Assembly (NCBI RefSeq): GCF_013304735.1
Contig: NZ_JAAITI010000017.1
Span: forward strand, 16,042-80,041
Source: Blautia luti
GTDB taxonomy: Bacteria; Bacillota; Clostridia; Lachnospirales; Lachnospiraceae
Direction: 5' to 3'
DNA length: 64,000 nucleotides
Shown in pieces: positions 25,524 through 34,046 of this stretch. The notes beneath the pieces were generated by a model, which made no database searches, had not been told where the DNA came from, and was given only the letters and a program-made list of their open reading frames with translations. A program made the position numbers and the translations under genes. The first letter of the stretch is position 1, and each line of letters opens with the position of its first letter.

Positions 25524-26396
25524 ATGAATGACCTTCTCTTCTCCGTTTTTCCAAATGAAAACTTTGTTGATATCGGACTATACCAATATGGCTGGGAGCA
25601 CTGCGCTCCGGCACATTCATTCGGCCCGGCCGCACGAAACCATTATATTTTTCATTATGTGATCTCCGGTACAGGAACTCTGATGGCAGACAATTCCGCA
25701 GGAGAGACCATCACCTATCAGGTAAAAAGCGGCCAGGGTTTCATGCTTTTTCCCGGTCAGATCAACACCTACATTGCAGATACCGACTTTCCATGGGAGT
25801 ACACCTGGGTGGAATTTGACGGGCTCCGGGCAAAAGAGATCGTGGAAACTGCAGGTTTAAGTCCGGACCATCCGGTCTATCACAGCCACTCTGCAGATCT
25901 CCGCCAGAAAATGATGGAGGAAATGCTTTATATCAGCCATAATTCCCAGGAATCACCCTTTCATCTTATCGGACATACCTGGCTTTTTCTGGATTACTTT
26001 ATGCGCTCTACTGAAACTGTCCGCATGAAACAGGATGGAAGTATCCGTGATTTTTATATCAAGGAGGCGCTCTCTTTTATTGAACAGAATTTCCAGAATG
26101 ATATTTCCATTGAGGATATCGCAGCCTGCTGCGGCCTGAACCGAAGCTACTTCGGTAAGATCTTCCACGACACCATCGGACGTTCTCCCCAGGAATTCCT
26201 GATCAGCTATCGCATGACCAAAGCTGCAGAACTTCTTAAGATCACAGCCCTGTCTATCGCAGATATCGGAAATGCAGTCGGATATCCCAATCAGCTGCAT
26301 TTTTCCCGGGCTTTCAAAAATGTATACGGAATGTCGCCAAGAAACTGGCGGATGAAAAACAGACTTATTGAAAAAAAGCCTCCGGCCAGAAAATAG
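25524..26396 (+). CDS. AraC family regulator of alpha-galactoside use (MsmR/RafR-like)
   Basis: 290 aa. N-terminal cupin-like sugar-sensing domain (HYIFHYVISGTGTLMADN, FMLFPGQINTYIAD) and a C-terminal double helix-turn-helix of AraC type at about 185-285, with IEDIAACCGLNRSYFGKIFHD and the signature AVGYPNQLHFSRAFKNVYGMSPRNW split over two lines of the domain. It is divergent from the ABC/GH36 operon, the classic arrangement for a local activator. The frame is open from 25479 but AAAGGA lies seven bases before ATG 25524. Confidence 0.9.
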   Translation: MNDLLFSVFPNENFVDIGLYQYGWEHCAPAHSFGPAARNHYIFHYVISGTGTLMADNSAGETITYQVKSGQGFMLFPGQINTYIADTDFPWEYTWVEFDGLRAKEIVETAGLSPDHPVYHSHSADLRQKMMEEMLYISHNSQESPFHLIGHTWLFLDYFMRSTETVRMKQDGSIRDFYIKEALSFIEQNFQNDISIEDIAACCGLNRSYFGKIFHDTIGRSPQEFLISYRMTKAAELLKITALSIADIGNAVGYPNQLHFSRAFKNVYGMSPRNWRMKNRLIEKKPPARK

Positions 26397-26409
26397 CCGG
26401 AGGTTTTTT
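26371..26409. terminator. Bidirectional terminator at the end of the AraC gene
   Basis: CCTCCGGC (26379-26386) pairs with GCCGGAGG (26396-26403), flanked by seven A on the left and six T on the right. The AraC stop codon is inside the loop. It can also serve glyQS from the other side. Confidence 0.9.
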
Positions 26410-26427
26410 ATTAAAAAATTTATTTAC

Positions 26428-27822
26428 TTAAAATGTAAATTTATCAGCAAAGTATGCATCAAGCTCATCGATCTTCACACGTACCTGCTCCATAGTGTCA
26501 CGGTCACGGACTGTAACTGCACCGTCATTCTCAGACTCGAAGTCATAAGTGATACAGAACGGAGTACCGATCTCATCCTGTCTGCGGTAACGTTTACCGA
26601 TATTTCCACGGTCATCGTACTCACAGTTGTACTTCTTGGAAAGCTGCTGGTAGATCTTCTCAGCACCCTCGTTAAGCTTCTTGGAAAGCGGAAGCACACC
26701 GATCTTAACCGGTGCAAGTACCGGATGGAAATGAAGGACTGTACGGACATCGTTCTTCTCTTCATCCAGAACTTCCTCATCGTAAGCGCTGCAGAGGAAA
26801 GCAAGTACCATACGGTCTGCTCCAAGTGATGGCTCGATAACATATGGGATATATTTCTGTTTCTTCTCATCATCAAAGTATGTGAGATCCTGGCCGGATA
26901 CATTCTGATGCTGTGTCAGGTCATAATCTGTTCTGTCAGCGATTCCCCAGAGCTCACCCCATCCGAATGGGAAAAGGAATTCCACATCTGTGGTAGCCTT
27001 GCTGTAGAAGCTCAGCTCTTCCTTATCATGGTCACGGTAACGAACCTCATCATCCTTAAGTCCGAGAGCACTCAGCCAGTCAAGGCAGAACTTCTTCCAG
27101 TATGCAAACCACTCAAGATCTGTATCCGGCTCGCAGAAGAACTCAAGCTCCATCTGCTCGAACTCACGGGTACGGAATGTGAAGTTACCCGGTGTGATCT
27201 CGTTACGGAAGGATTTACCAATCTGGCCGATACCAAACGGGATCTTTTTACGGGATGTTCTCTGTACGTTTTTGAAGTTTACGAAAATACCCTGTGCAGT
27301 CTCCGGTCTTAAATATACAGTATTCTTGGCATCTTCGGTAACACCCTGGAATGTCTTGAACATCAGATTGAACTGACGGATATCTGTGAAGTTGTGTTTA
27401 CCACAGCTCGGACATCCTACCTCGTGTTCTTTGATGAAGTCCATCATCTTCTCCTGGGACCATGCATCTACGCTTCCCTCAATGGCAATGTCATGCTCTG
27501 CACAAAAGTCCTCAATGAGCTTATCTGCACGGAAACGCTCGTGGCACTCTTTACAGTCCATAAGAGGATCAGAAAATCCGCCAAGATGTCCGGAAGCGAT
27601 CCATGTCTGCGGGTTCATAAGGATCGCACAGTCAACACCTACATTGTACGGAGACTCCTGAATGAATTTCTGCCACCATGCACGTTTTACGTTATTTTTA
27701 AGCTCTACACCGAGATTTCCATAATCCCATGTGTTTGCCAGGCCGCCGTAGATCTCGGAACCCGGGTAAACAAATCCTCTGGCTTTTGCAAGAGCTACGA
27801 TCTTTTCCATTGTTTTTTCCAT
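26428..27822 (-). CDS. glyQS: Glycyl-tRNA synthetase, single-chain class II
   Basis: Charges tRNA-Gly; 464 aa, homodimeric eukaryote/archaea-like type rather than the alpha2beta2 type. Seen: [20 protein letters not shown], class II motif 2 [21 protein letters not shown], motif 3 ADRMVLAFL, and a C-terminal anticodon-binding domain. Four cysteines in CKECHERF and CPSCGKHNF may bind zinc in the insertion. ATG 27822 with AGGAGAG is preferred to the open frame start at 27858. The leader is too short (about 75 bases) for a T-box. Confidence 0.96.
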   Translation of the reverse strand: MEKTMEKIVALAKARGFVYPGSEIYGGLANTWDYGNLGVELKNNVKRAWWQKFIQESPYNVGVDCAILMNPQTWIASGHLGGFSDPLMDCKECHERFRADKLIEDFCAEHDIAIEGSVDAWSQEKMMDFIKEHEVGCPSCGKHNFTDIRQFNLMFKTFQGVTEDAKNTVYLRPETAQGIFVNFKNVQRTSRKKIPFGIGQIGKSFRNEITPGNFTFRTREFEQMELEFFCEPDTDLEWFAYWKKFCLDWLSALGLKDDEVRYRDHDKEELSFYSKATTDVEFLFPFGWGELWGIADRTDYDLTQHQNVSGQDLTYFDDEKKQKYIPYVIEPSLGADRMVLAFLCSAYDEEVLDEEKNDVRTVLHFHPVLAPVKIGVLPLSKKLNEGAEKIYQQLSKKYNCEYDDRGNIGKRYRRQDEIGTPFCITYDFESENDGAVTVRDRDTMEQVRVKIDELDAYFADKFTF

Positions 27823-27908
27823 GATTTCTCTCCTCTTGACTTGCAGCTGTTCCGCCAAATGCGTCCGAAAAGCTCCGGAAAAAGCTGCTTTTTTACATTT
27901 TTGGTCTT

Positions 27909-27937
27909 ATTATACTAGTATCCTCATGATTTTTCAA
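27909..27937 (-). promoter_or_regulatory. glyQS promoter
   Basis: Minus-strand TTGAAA (27932-27937) and TATAAT (27909-27914) with 17-base spacing. Confidence 0.75.
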
Positions 27938-28015
27938 GGATATTTCCATTTGCATTGCATCCTGTCCTGCTTTTGAAAAATAAATCGTTACGGTTATTCC
28001 GCAGCCGGCAGTGAT

Positions 28016-28774
28016 CTATCTCATCAATTCCAGGATCTCCAGACTTTTAAACCGCTTGTCTGTATTCAGCTCCGTATACCGGTAAATGTGGCGTTCCAGT
28101 TCCCGCAGCACATCATCCCGCACTGTAAACGTATACAGCTTTGCCAGGGGGGACACGGCTATGTAGCGCATGGCATACAGGGCAGCCGCTGAGATCCGTT
28201 TCCTGTCCATGGCCATCCTGCTGCAGTCCGCACACAGGATTCCATGCTCGTCCTGGGAGAAAAAAAGCTCTCCATTTTCTTCTTCCGTAAGCTCTCTCCC
28301 GCAGCCTGCACACTGAAACAGCTGCGGCATCACGCCCTGGATCACCATGGTCCGCAGTTCATAGATACAGCGCACCAGCCGGTCTTCAATATGGGGATTC
28401 AAAATGGCTTTGATGGTCACATAGAGAAGATTCATCATCTCCTTCTCGTCTGTTCCCTCTTTACCAAAATAATCCGCCAGTTCCAGGAAATAATATCCGT
28501 AGTAAACTCCCGGCTGCTGGGTGGCCAGTTCCACAAAATGATGCTGTACGCTGACCTGGTTGAGATTATAACTTGTCCTTCCCTCATAAAGGGTAAAACT
28601 TCCGAATACAAACGGATTGGCTGCTGCCATAAACGGACTGTTCTGCCGCCTTGCTCCCTTGGCAAAGGCGGAAATCTTTCCCCTCTCTCTTGTGAGAAGG
28701 ACGATCCGCTTGTCATAGTCGCCTACCGGCATGGCAGAAAGCACCACTCCCTGTACGGTAATCAGATCACTCAT
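28016..28774 (-). CDS. recO: DNA repair protein RecO
   Basis: Recombination mediator that loads RecA with RecR onto SSB-coated DNA. 252 aa, normal length. N-terminal OB fold (ITVQGVVLSAMPVGDYDKRIVLLT, GKISAFAKGARR), helical middle, and a four-cysteine zinc site: CAGC at about 153-156 and CADC at about 178-181. It follows era by two bases without a clear ribosome site, so translation is probably coupled; era-recO order is common in Firmicutes. Confidence 0.95.
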   Translation of the reverse strand: MSDLITVQGVVLSAMPVGDYDKRIVLLTRERGKISAFAKGARRQNSPFMAAANPFVFGSFTLYEGRTSYNLNQVSVQHHFVELATQQPGVYYGYYFLELADYFGKEGTDEKEMMNLLYVTIKAILNPHIEDRLVRCIYELRTMVIQGVMPQLFQCAGCGRELTEEENGELFFSQDEHGILCADCSRMAMDRKRISAAALYAMRYIAVSPLAKLYTFTVRDDVLRELERHIYRYTELNTDKRFKSLEILELMR

Positions 28775-28776
28775 TT

Positions 28777-29685
28777 TCAGATTTCTTTCTTATCATATCC
28801 AAAGTTCTTGATCAGGAAATCACTGTCTCTCCAGTTCTTAGTCACCTTGACCCAGAGCTTCAGGTTTACCTTTGCTTCCAGCATACGCTCCAGCTCATAG
28901 CGGGCATTGCTTCCGATCTTTTTCAGCATGGCACCCTGTTTTCCGATGATGATGCCTTTGTGGGAATTACGCTCGCAGATGATGGTCGCATCAATATCTA
29001 TGATGTTGCTTCTTCCCGGACGTTTCTTCATCCGGTCGATGGCAACGGCGATCCCGTGAGGGATCTCCTCATCCAGTGCATGCAGAGCCTTCTCACGGAT
29101 GATCTCTGCGGCGATCTGGCGCTGAGGCTGATCGGTAACTGTATCCTCATCATAGAACATCGGTCCGTACGGAAGATATTTGAAAATACTGGGGATGATA
29201 TCCTGCGTATTTTTTCCACGGAGGGCTGAACACGGAATGATCTCAGCGAAATCGCAGATCTTGCGGTAAGTATCGATGGCAGGAAGAAGTTCTTCTTTCT
29301 TTACGGTATCAATCTTGTTGATGATAAGGATCACAGGAACTCCCACTTTCTGCAGCTGCTCGGCAATGTGGCGCTCTCCTGCACCTACAAATGTGGACGG
29401 CTCCACCAGCCACATAATAGCATCTACTTCCTTCAGCGTTCTCTCCGCAACCTGCACCATGTATTCTCCAAGCTTGTTTTTTGCCTTGTGGATACCTGGT
29501 GTATCCAGAAATACGATCTGTCCCTGATCACAGGTGTATACGGTCTGTATCTTGTTTCTGGTTGTCTGTGGCTTGTTTGATGTGATGGCGATCTTCTGTC
29601 CGATAAGATGGTTCATCAGTGTGGATTTTCCAACGTTGGGTCTTCCGATGATCGCAACAAAACCTGATTTAAAATTGTTATCCAT
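28777..29685 (-). CDS. era: Ribosome assembly GTPase Era
   Basis: Binds 16S rRNA 3' end and acts in 30S maturation. 302 aa. G1 GRPNVGKSTLMNH, G2 SNKPQTTRNK, G3 FLDTPGIHKAK, G4 IINKIDTV, G5 PCSALRGKN, and a C-terminal KH domain with ERNSHKGIIIGKQGAMLKKIG. AGAGG precedes the ATG by seven bases. Confidence 0.97.
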   Translation of the reverse strand: MDNNFKSGFVAIIGRPNVGKSTLMNHLIGQKIAITSNKPQTTRNKIQTVYTCDQGQIVFLDTPGIHKAKNKLGEYMVQVAERTLKEVDAIMWLVEPSTFVGAGERHIAEQLQKVGVPVILIINKIDTVKKEELLPAIDTYRKICDFAEIIPCSALRGKNTQDIIPSIFKYLPYGPMFYDEDTVTDQPQRQIAAEIIREKALHALDEEIPHGIAVAIDRMKKRPGRSNIIDIDATIICERNSHKGIIIGKQGAMLKKIGSNARYELERMLEAKVNLKLWVKVTKNWRDSDFLIKNFGYDKKEI

Positions 29686-29714
29686 TCTTTATCCTCTCAT
29701 AATTCTATTACAGC

Positions 29715-29740
29715 CTGCTGTCCCATTTAACGGACAGCAG
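29715..29740. other. Stem-loop between the M16 peptidase and era
   Basis: CTGCTGTCC and GGACAGCAG form a perfect nine-base-pair stem with an eight-base loop. No strong T-run follows on the minus strand, so it may be a processing or weak termination element just after the M16 gene. Confidence 0.5.
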
Positions 29741-29750
29741 ACTTTGTTTC

Positions 29751-32675
29751 TCAGCAGCCGATCAGCGGCTTCACTTCCATAAATACATCTTCTGCCTTCT
29801 CGATGGCAGTCTCACTTCCCACTACGCAGATCTGCTCATCAGAAAGTACTGCTTCTACAAGAGCTGCCAATTTCTGGATATCCTCCTTCTGCGCTCCGAG
29901 GATCTGATTTCTTTCCTTCTGGAGCATATCCTCTGTAACATTGGAGAAATATGCGGTTTTTGAGATACTTCCCTGCATCTGCGGAGTTCTCGGCACATCC
30001 TTGTTGCTGATCGTTCCGATGATATATTTTGTCATCTCACGCTCGTCTGCCTCAAAGGCACGGATATAATCCGGCACTCCCTGGTATACTTCCAGGGTTC
30101 TCTTTAGATGGGGGTCACGGTAGGATACCAGGAAGCTCTCTCCGTTTCTCTTAAAGCCACTCATGCAGCCATACGCTCCACCCTTTACACGAAGGTTGAT
30201 CCAGAGATAATCGTAGCTTAAGATCACTTTCAGGATCTCCAGTGCACCGGTATACTCCAGGCCTTTTTTGCGGAAGTTTCCATTCTGTGCCACATACTGG
30301 ACCTGGCCGGAGGTCTTGAAGGCTTCGTTTTTCTTTATGCAGGGGGCCTGCTTCACAGGCTCCGGCTTCTGTCCGTTAAACAAGACTTTCTTAATTTCGG
30401 CAGCCTGTGTTTTCACTGTATCCAGGGACTCTCTCTCTCCGGTGTAGCTTACACAGAAATTCTCCGGACGAAGAACCTCCTCCATCACTTTGCGGAGATT
30501 TTTTACGATCTCGTCCTTGCAGCTGTCAAAATCTTTTTCCAGTTTTTCGATAAACTGATAATATCCGATCCCTGCCATCTCATCCTGGAAGGCAGCCATC
30601 GGGGATGCATAGGAAGCACCGCGGAGAACGGCGGTGGAATGGCCTGCACTTGCAAGGCTGGCCTGGGCTCTGGATTTCACTCTGGCAATGATCTCATAGA
30701 GACGTTTGGTGTCTGTAAGTTTGGAAGTTGTAAGAACTTCACGGATCATGGAGAACATGAAATCCATCTCCGGATACAAAGCTTTGCCTCTTACAGCAAA
30801 CATGGCACGGAATGCATCGGTATCCTGGGCATCATCAAAAACCTCGATTCCATAGGAAATGCCGCCGGTTCTTGCATTCACCTCATTGAACAGTTCACCA
30901 TAACTGTAGTTTTCTGTATCCACTGCTCCAAGCACAGATTTTAAAAGTCCCAGATAATGGACAGTATTTACATCAAAGTCATGGATCTCAAAAAGAAGAT
31001 CTGCATAACCGATTCCATTGGTGCATACATCATGATACAGAAACAGGCTGTCATCTACGTAATGTTCCTCATTTGTCAGTCCTGTGATCTCTTTTTTGAT
31101 ATCTTCTCTGGAAAGCATCGGGATACAGGTCAGTGCTTCCGGATCTTCCTCGGATTCCTGATAAGCTTCCAGGGCTTTTGTATTCTCTACCATCCGGGTA
31201 AGCTCTTCATCAGAAAGGCTCTTTCTGTAATTCTCCAGTTTTTCTTCCAGTTCTTTGTCTCTCTTAGCAGCAAGGCCTTTCTCCGGTACCAGGGAAAGGA
31301 TCGCGCCATGGGTATTATCCAGAAGATATTTACGGATCAGATCCTCAAAATATCCCTCTTCCAGAGCTTTTTTGAGGAACTCAAATCCCTCAAGAAGCTG
31401 TACTTCACAGAACGGCTTTGTATCGTCATAAAGCCAGCTGCTTAAAATATCCAGGCCATACATCAGTCCCTTCGGATAGGAAGAGAAATCTGCCTCACGG
31501 AAACGGAATTCGTAGTAGTTGATTCCGGCTGTTACTGCCTTCTTGTCGATACCTTCCTCCATGATCTTTGTGAGGGTGTCACGGATCACTTTGACAAATT
31601 CCTCTTTCTGGCTTAAGTTGGCTCCCTTTGCCACGATGGAGAAATAGGTCTGTTTGATTCCATCCTCAAAGGAGCCATAGATATCCTTGCCGATCTTTGC
31701 ATCCAGAAGTGCCTGTTTCAGCGGTGCACCCGGTGCGCTTAAAAGTGCGTAATCCAGGACTTCGAAAGCAAGACTTAAGTTGATATCTGCTGCCTCGCCC
31801 ACAACCATATTGTAGGAAAGATAAGTGTTATCCTCTTCTCCTTCGTCCTCTGACACCGGATAATTTTTCTGGATATCTTTTACCTGGGCAAAAGCTTCCT
31901 GATCCCGGATCTGGGAATCAATGGCAAGGGAATCAAAGGCAGACAGATAATGGCTGTCAATAAACTCCAGTTTCTCCTCCATATCCATGTTTCCATAGAG
32001 ATAGATAAAGCTGTTGGACGGATGATAGTACTGTCTGTGGAAATCCAGGAATTCCTCGTAACTGAGATCCGGGATATTTACAGGATCTCCGCCGGACTCA
32101 CAGCCATAGGTGGTATCCGGGAACAGGGAATTCATGATCTCACGCTCCAGAACATCGTCCGGTGAGGAAAAAGCACCTTTCATTTCGTTGTAAACAACAC
32201 CATTGTACTTCAGCGGTCCTTCTTTCTGTTCCAGATGATAGTTCCAGCCCTCCTGGCGGAAAATCTCCTCTTTTTTGTAAATGTTCGGATAGAACACCGC
32301 ATCCAGATACACATGCATCAGATTCTGGAAATCCCGGTCATTACAGCTGGCTACAGGGTAGCAGGTTTTGTCCGGGTAGGTCATGGCATTGAGGAAGGTA
32401 TTGAGAGATCCTTTTACCAGCTCTACAAAAGGATCCTTCAGCGGAAATTCCCTGGAGCCGCACAGTACGCTGTGTTCCAGGATATGAGCAACACCTGTGC
32501 TGTTTTTGGGCGGTGTGCGGAATGCAATATTAAAAACCTTATTCTCATCACTGTTCTCGATGAGCATCACTCTGGCTCCTGTTTTTTTGTGTCTCAGAAG
32601 CCATCCTTTTGAATGAATATCCTGAAGCTCCTCTTCCTTCAGGACTTCATATGCGTTCAGATGATTGGGATTCAT
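29751..32675 (-). CDS. M16C family zinc peptidase (presequence protease-like)
   Basis: Large insulinase-family peptidase, 974 aa, of the PreP/M16C type with four homologous lobes in one chain; it probably degrades small peptides in the cytoplasm (no signal peptide). The inverted zinc motif HxxEH is in AHILEHSVLCGS (about residues 60-70), with the distal Glu region later in ELVKGSLNTFLNAMTYPD-type sequence. C-terminal lobe shows the conserved GGAYGCMSGF and SYRDPHLKRT. ATG 32675 is chosen from AGGAGG ten bases upstream and the family start; the frame is open to 32759. Confidence 0.93.
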   Translation of the reverse strand: MNPNHLNAYEVLKEEELQDIHSKGWLLRHKKTGARVMLIENSDENKVFNIAFRTPPKNSTGVAHILEHSVLCGSREFPLKDPFVELVKGSLNTFLNAMTYPDKTCYPVASCNDRDFQNLMHVYLDAVFYPNIYKKEEIFRQEGWNYHLEQKEGPLKYNGVVYNEMKGAFSSPDDVLEREIMNSLFPDTTYGCESGGDPVNIPDLSYEEFLDFHRQYYHPSNSFIYLYGNMDMEEKLEFIDSHYLSAFDSLAIDSQIRDQEAFAQVKDIQKNYPVSEDEGEEDNTYLSYNMVVGEAADINLSLAFEVLDYALLSAPGAPLKQALLDAKIGKDIYGSFEDGIKQTYFSIVAKGANLSQKEEFVKVIRDTLTKIMEEGIDKKAVTAGINYYEFRFREADFSSYPKGLMYGLDILSSWLYDDTKPFCEVQLLEGFEFLKKALEEGYFEDLIRKYLLDNTHGAILSLVPEKGLAAKRDKELEEKLENYRKSLSDEELTRMVENTKALEAYQESEEDPEALTCIPMLSREDIKKEITGLTNEEHYVDDSLFLYHDVCTNGIGYADLLFEIHDFDVNTVHYLGLLKSVLGAVDTENYSYGELFNEVNARTGGISYGIEVFDDAQDTDAFRAMFAVRGKALYPEMDFMFSMIREVLTTSKLTDTKRLYEIIARVKSRAQASLASAGHSTAVLRGASYASPMAAFQDEMAGIGYYQFIEKLEKDFDSCKDEIVKNLRKVMEEVLRPENFCVSYTGERESLDTVKTQAAEIKKVLFNGQKPEPVKQAPCIKKNEAFKTSGQVQYVAQNGNFRKKGLEYTGALEILKVILSYDYLWINLRVKGGAYGCMSGFKRNGESFLVSYRDPHLKRTLEVYQGVPDYIRAFEADEREMTKYIIGTISNKDVPRTPQMQGSISKTAYFSNVTEDMLQKERNQILGAQKEDIQKLAALVEAVLSDEQICVVGSETAIEKAEDVFMEVKPLIGC

Positions 32676-32762
32676 AAAATAGTAACCTCCTGAATGTTTC
32701 TCTTCACACCCGACATGGATCTTCGTTGAAAAAATCTCAGAATATTTTATCGGATGCATGGC

Positions 32763-32794
32763 AACAAAAGGCTGCCTGAGTATTCAGACAGCCT
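32763..32794 (-). terminator. Terminator after the DUF6553-like gene
   Basis: Minus-strand AGGCTGTCTGA pairs with TCAGGCAGCCT around a four-base loop, followed by TTTGTTGC. The T-run is short, so some read-through into the M16 gene is likely. Confidence 0.65.
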
Positions 32795-32816
32795 GAAACG
32801 GAAAGCTCATTGCCTC

Positions 32817-33395
32817 CTAAATGTTTCCTTCATTGGGATAATACTGCCTGTAGATCTCTCTGGCAGCTCTTGTGATGATTCCAAGCTCAGCTTCCATTCC
32901 AAGATTAGCCGGAAGCTCCACAGCTGTTTCCCTGATGTCTCTCTGGACCTTGGCCTTCGCACTGTCCTCCTTGATGTGGATCAGTCCGAAAATCGTTGTG
33001 TTATAGGATTTATCTGTCTGACAGAGATCCATGTAGACCAGAACCAGATGACAGCATTCCCGGTAAAGAAGCTCCTCATAAAGGCCGCCCTTTTCCTGGA
33101 GTTCCTGAAATTTCAACTTCTTAAGATACTTACCTATCTCTTTCTTCGCACTTCTTGTGCCAAAGAATCTGGAAGCGGAATTCCGGTTAAACTCCATGGT
33201 CATCCAGAGACCGAGATAACCGTCTGCCCTGGTATCACCAGTCTCGGATTTATCGCTGTAACGGATATCCCAGAGTTCCTTACGGATCTTATTTTCTTCC
33301 GGTTCTTCTCCTGCTGCAATGGACTGCTCCAGAAGCTTCAGACGCTCCATGGGATCTTTCTCTCTATAGTATTTCGCAATTGTTGGTGTATCCAT
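32817..33395 (-). CDS. Uncharacterised cytoplasmic protein (possibly DUF6553)
   Basis: 192 aa, soluble and charged, mostly helical in character, no signal peptide or membrane segment. I do not recognise a function; it resembles a Lachnospiraceae-type unknown family that I believe is DUF6553. Notable are GYLGLWMTMEFNRNSASRFFGTRSAKKEI and a Tyr/Cys segment YEELLYRECCHLVLVY. AGGAGG precedes ATG 33395 by eight bases. It lies between a DUF5662 gene and an M16 peptidase on the same strand. Confidence 0.65.
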   Translation of the reverse strand: MDTPTIAKYYREKDPMERLKLLEQSIAAGEEPEENKIRKELWDIRYSDKSETGDTRADGYLGLWMTMEFNRNSASRFFGTRSAKKEIGKYLKKLKFQELQEKGGLYEELLYRECCHLVLVYMDLCQTDKSYNTTIFGLIHIKEDSAKAKVQRDIRETAVELPANLGMEAELGIITRAAREIYRQYYPNEGNI

Positions 33396-33452
33396 TCATT
33401 CTTCCTCCTGATATCTGAATATTATATCAGACAACCTGCCAAAAATACACCC

Positions 33453-34046
33453 CTATCTGTGATTTCGAAGCTTTTTCCCAGGGCTTTTCACTTTTTTTCC
33501 GTGGTTATCACATAGATATACATTGCGGATATACCACAGGGTCTTATCCTCTCCGTATTTATCCAGGATCCGGAGAAGTCCCTCCAGCTCTTTCTTTGTC
33601 TGTGGGTGGATAAACCACAGCTTCTCCTTGCTTTTCAGAAAATACTGCAATGGTTCATGATAGGTATATTCCTCTCCCAGATAGTTTCTGGATGCACTGA
33701 TCCGGTCCATGACCATTTCCGCCACATATTTTCTGGGCATTCTGGCTCCCATGATCACATGCTCACCGTCAAGGGAATAGTCTACCCAATGTTCAAAATG
33801 GTGTCTGTTTCTTCCCTTATGGTGCAGCCAGGACATGGATACGCCGGTTGCCTCACGTTCTGCGTTGTTGGGGCTTCTTGTCCCCTGATAATATTTACAG
33901 CCTACCAGAAATTCCGTCGGGGAATATTTGGACAGGTCATGAAGCAATCCCTGCTTATATAACCCGATACGAAAACAATATTTCATCACCAGAAGCTTAT
34001 GCCTCGTGATGGTCCTGAAGTGCAGCCACGGGTGCCATGATCGCAT
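33453..34046 (-). CDS. DUF5662 family protein
   Basis: 197-aa cytoplasmic protein of unknown function. Strongly conserved family core: HFRTITRHKLLVMKYCFRIG, LLHDLSKYSPTEF, WLHHKGRNRHHFEHW. The His/Asp pattern (HD in LLHDLSKY, then HH and H) resembles a metal site of an HD-like hydrolase; that is inference. Start ATG 34046 (MRSWHPW) agrees with relatives and has GGAGGCGGAGAAAG upstream; as a result it overlaps the end of the GH13-like gene by 50 bases in another frame. Confidence 0.8.
   Translation of the reverse strand: MRSWHPWLHFRTITRHKLLVMKYCFRIGLYKQGLLHDLSKYSPTEFLVGCKYYQGTRSPNNAEREATGVSMSWLHHKGRNRHHFEHWVDYSLDGEHVIMGARMPRKYVAEMVMDRISASRNYLGEEYTYHEPLQYFLKSKEKLWFIHPQTKKELEGLLRILDKYGEDKTLWYIRNVYLCDNHGKKVKSPGKKLRNHR

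Noticed and set aside
27823..27937. T-box riboswitch before glyQS
   Set aside because: Promoter and start codon are only about 80 bases apart and no T-box sequence or specifier stem is present.
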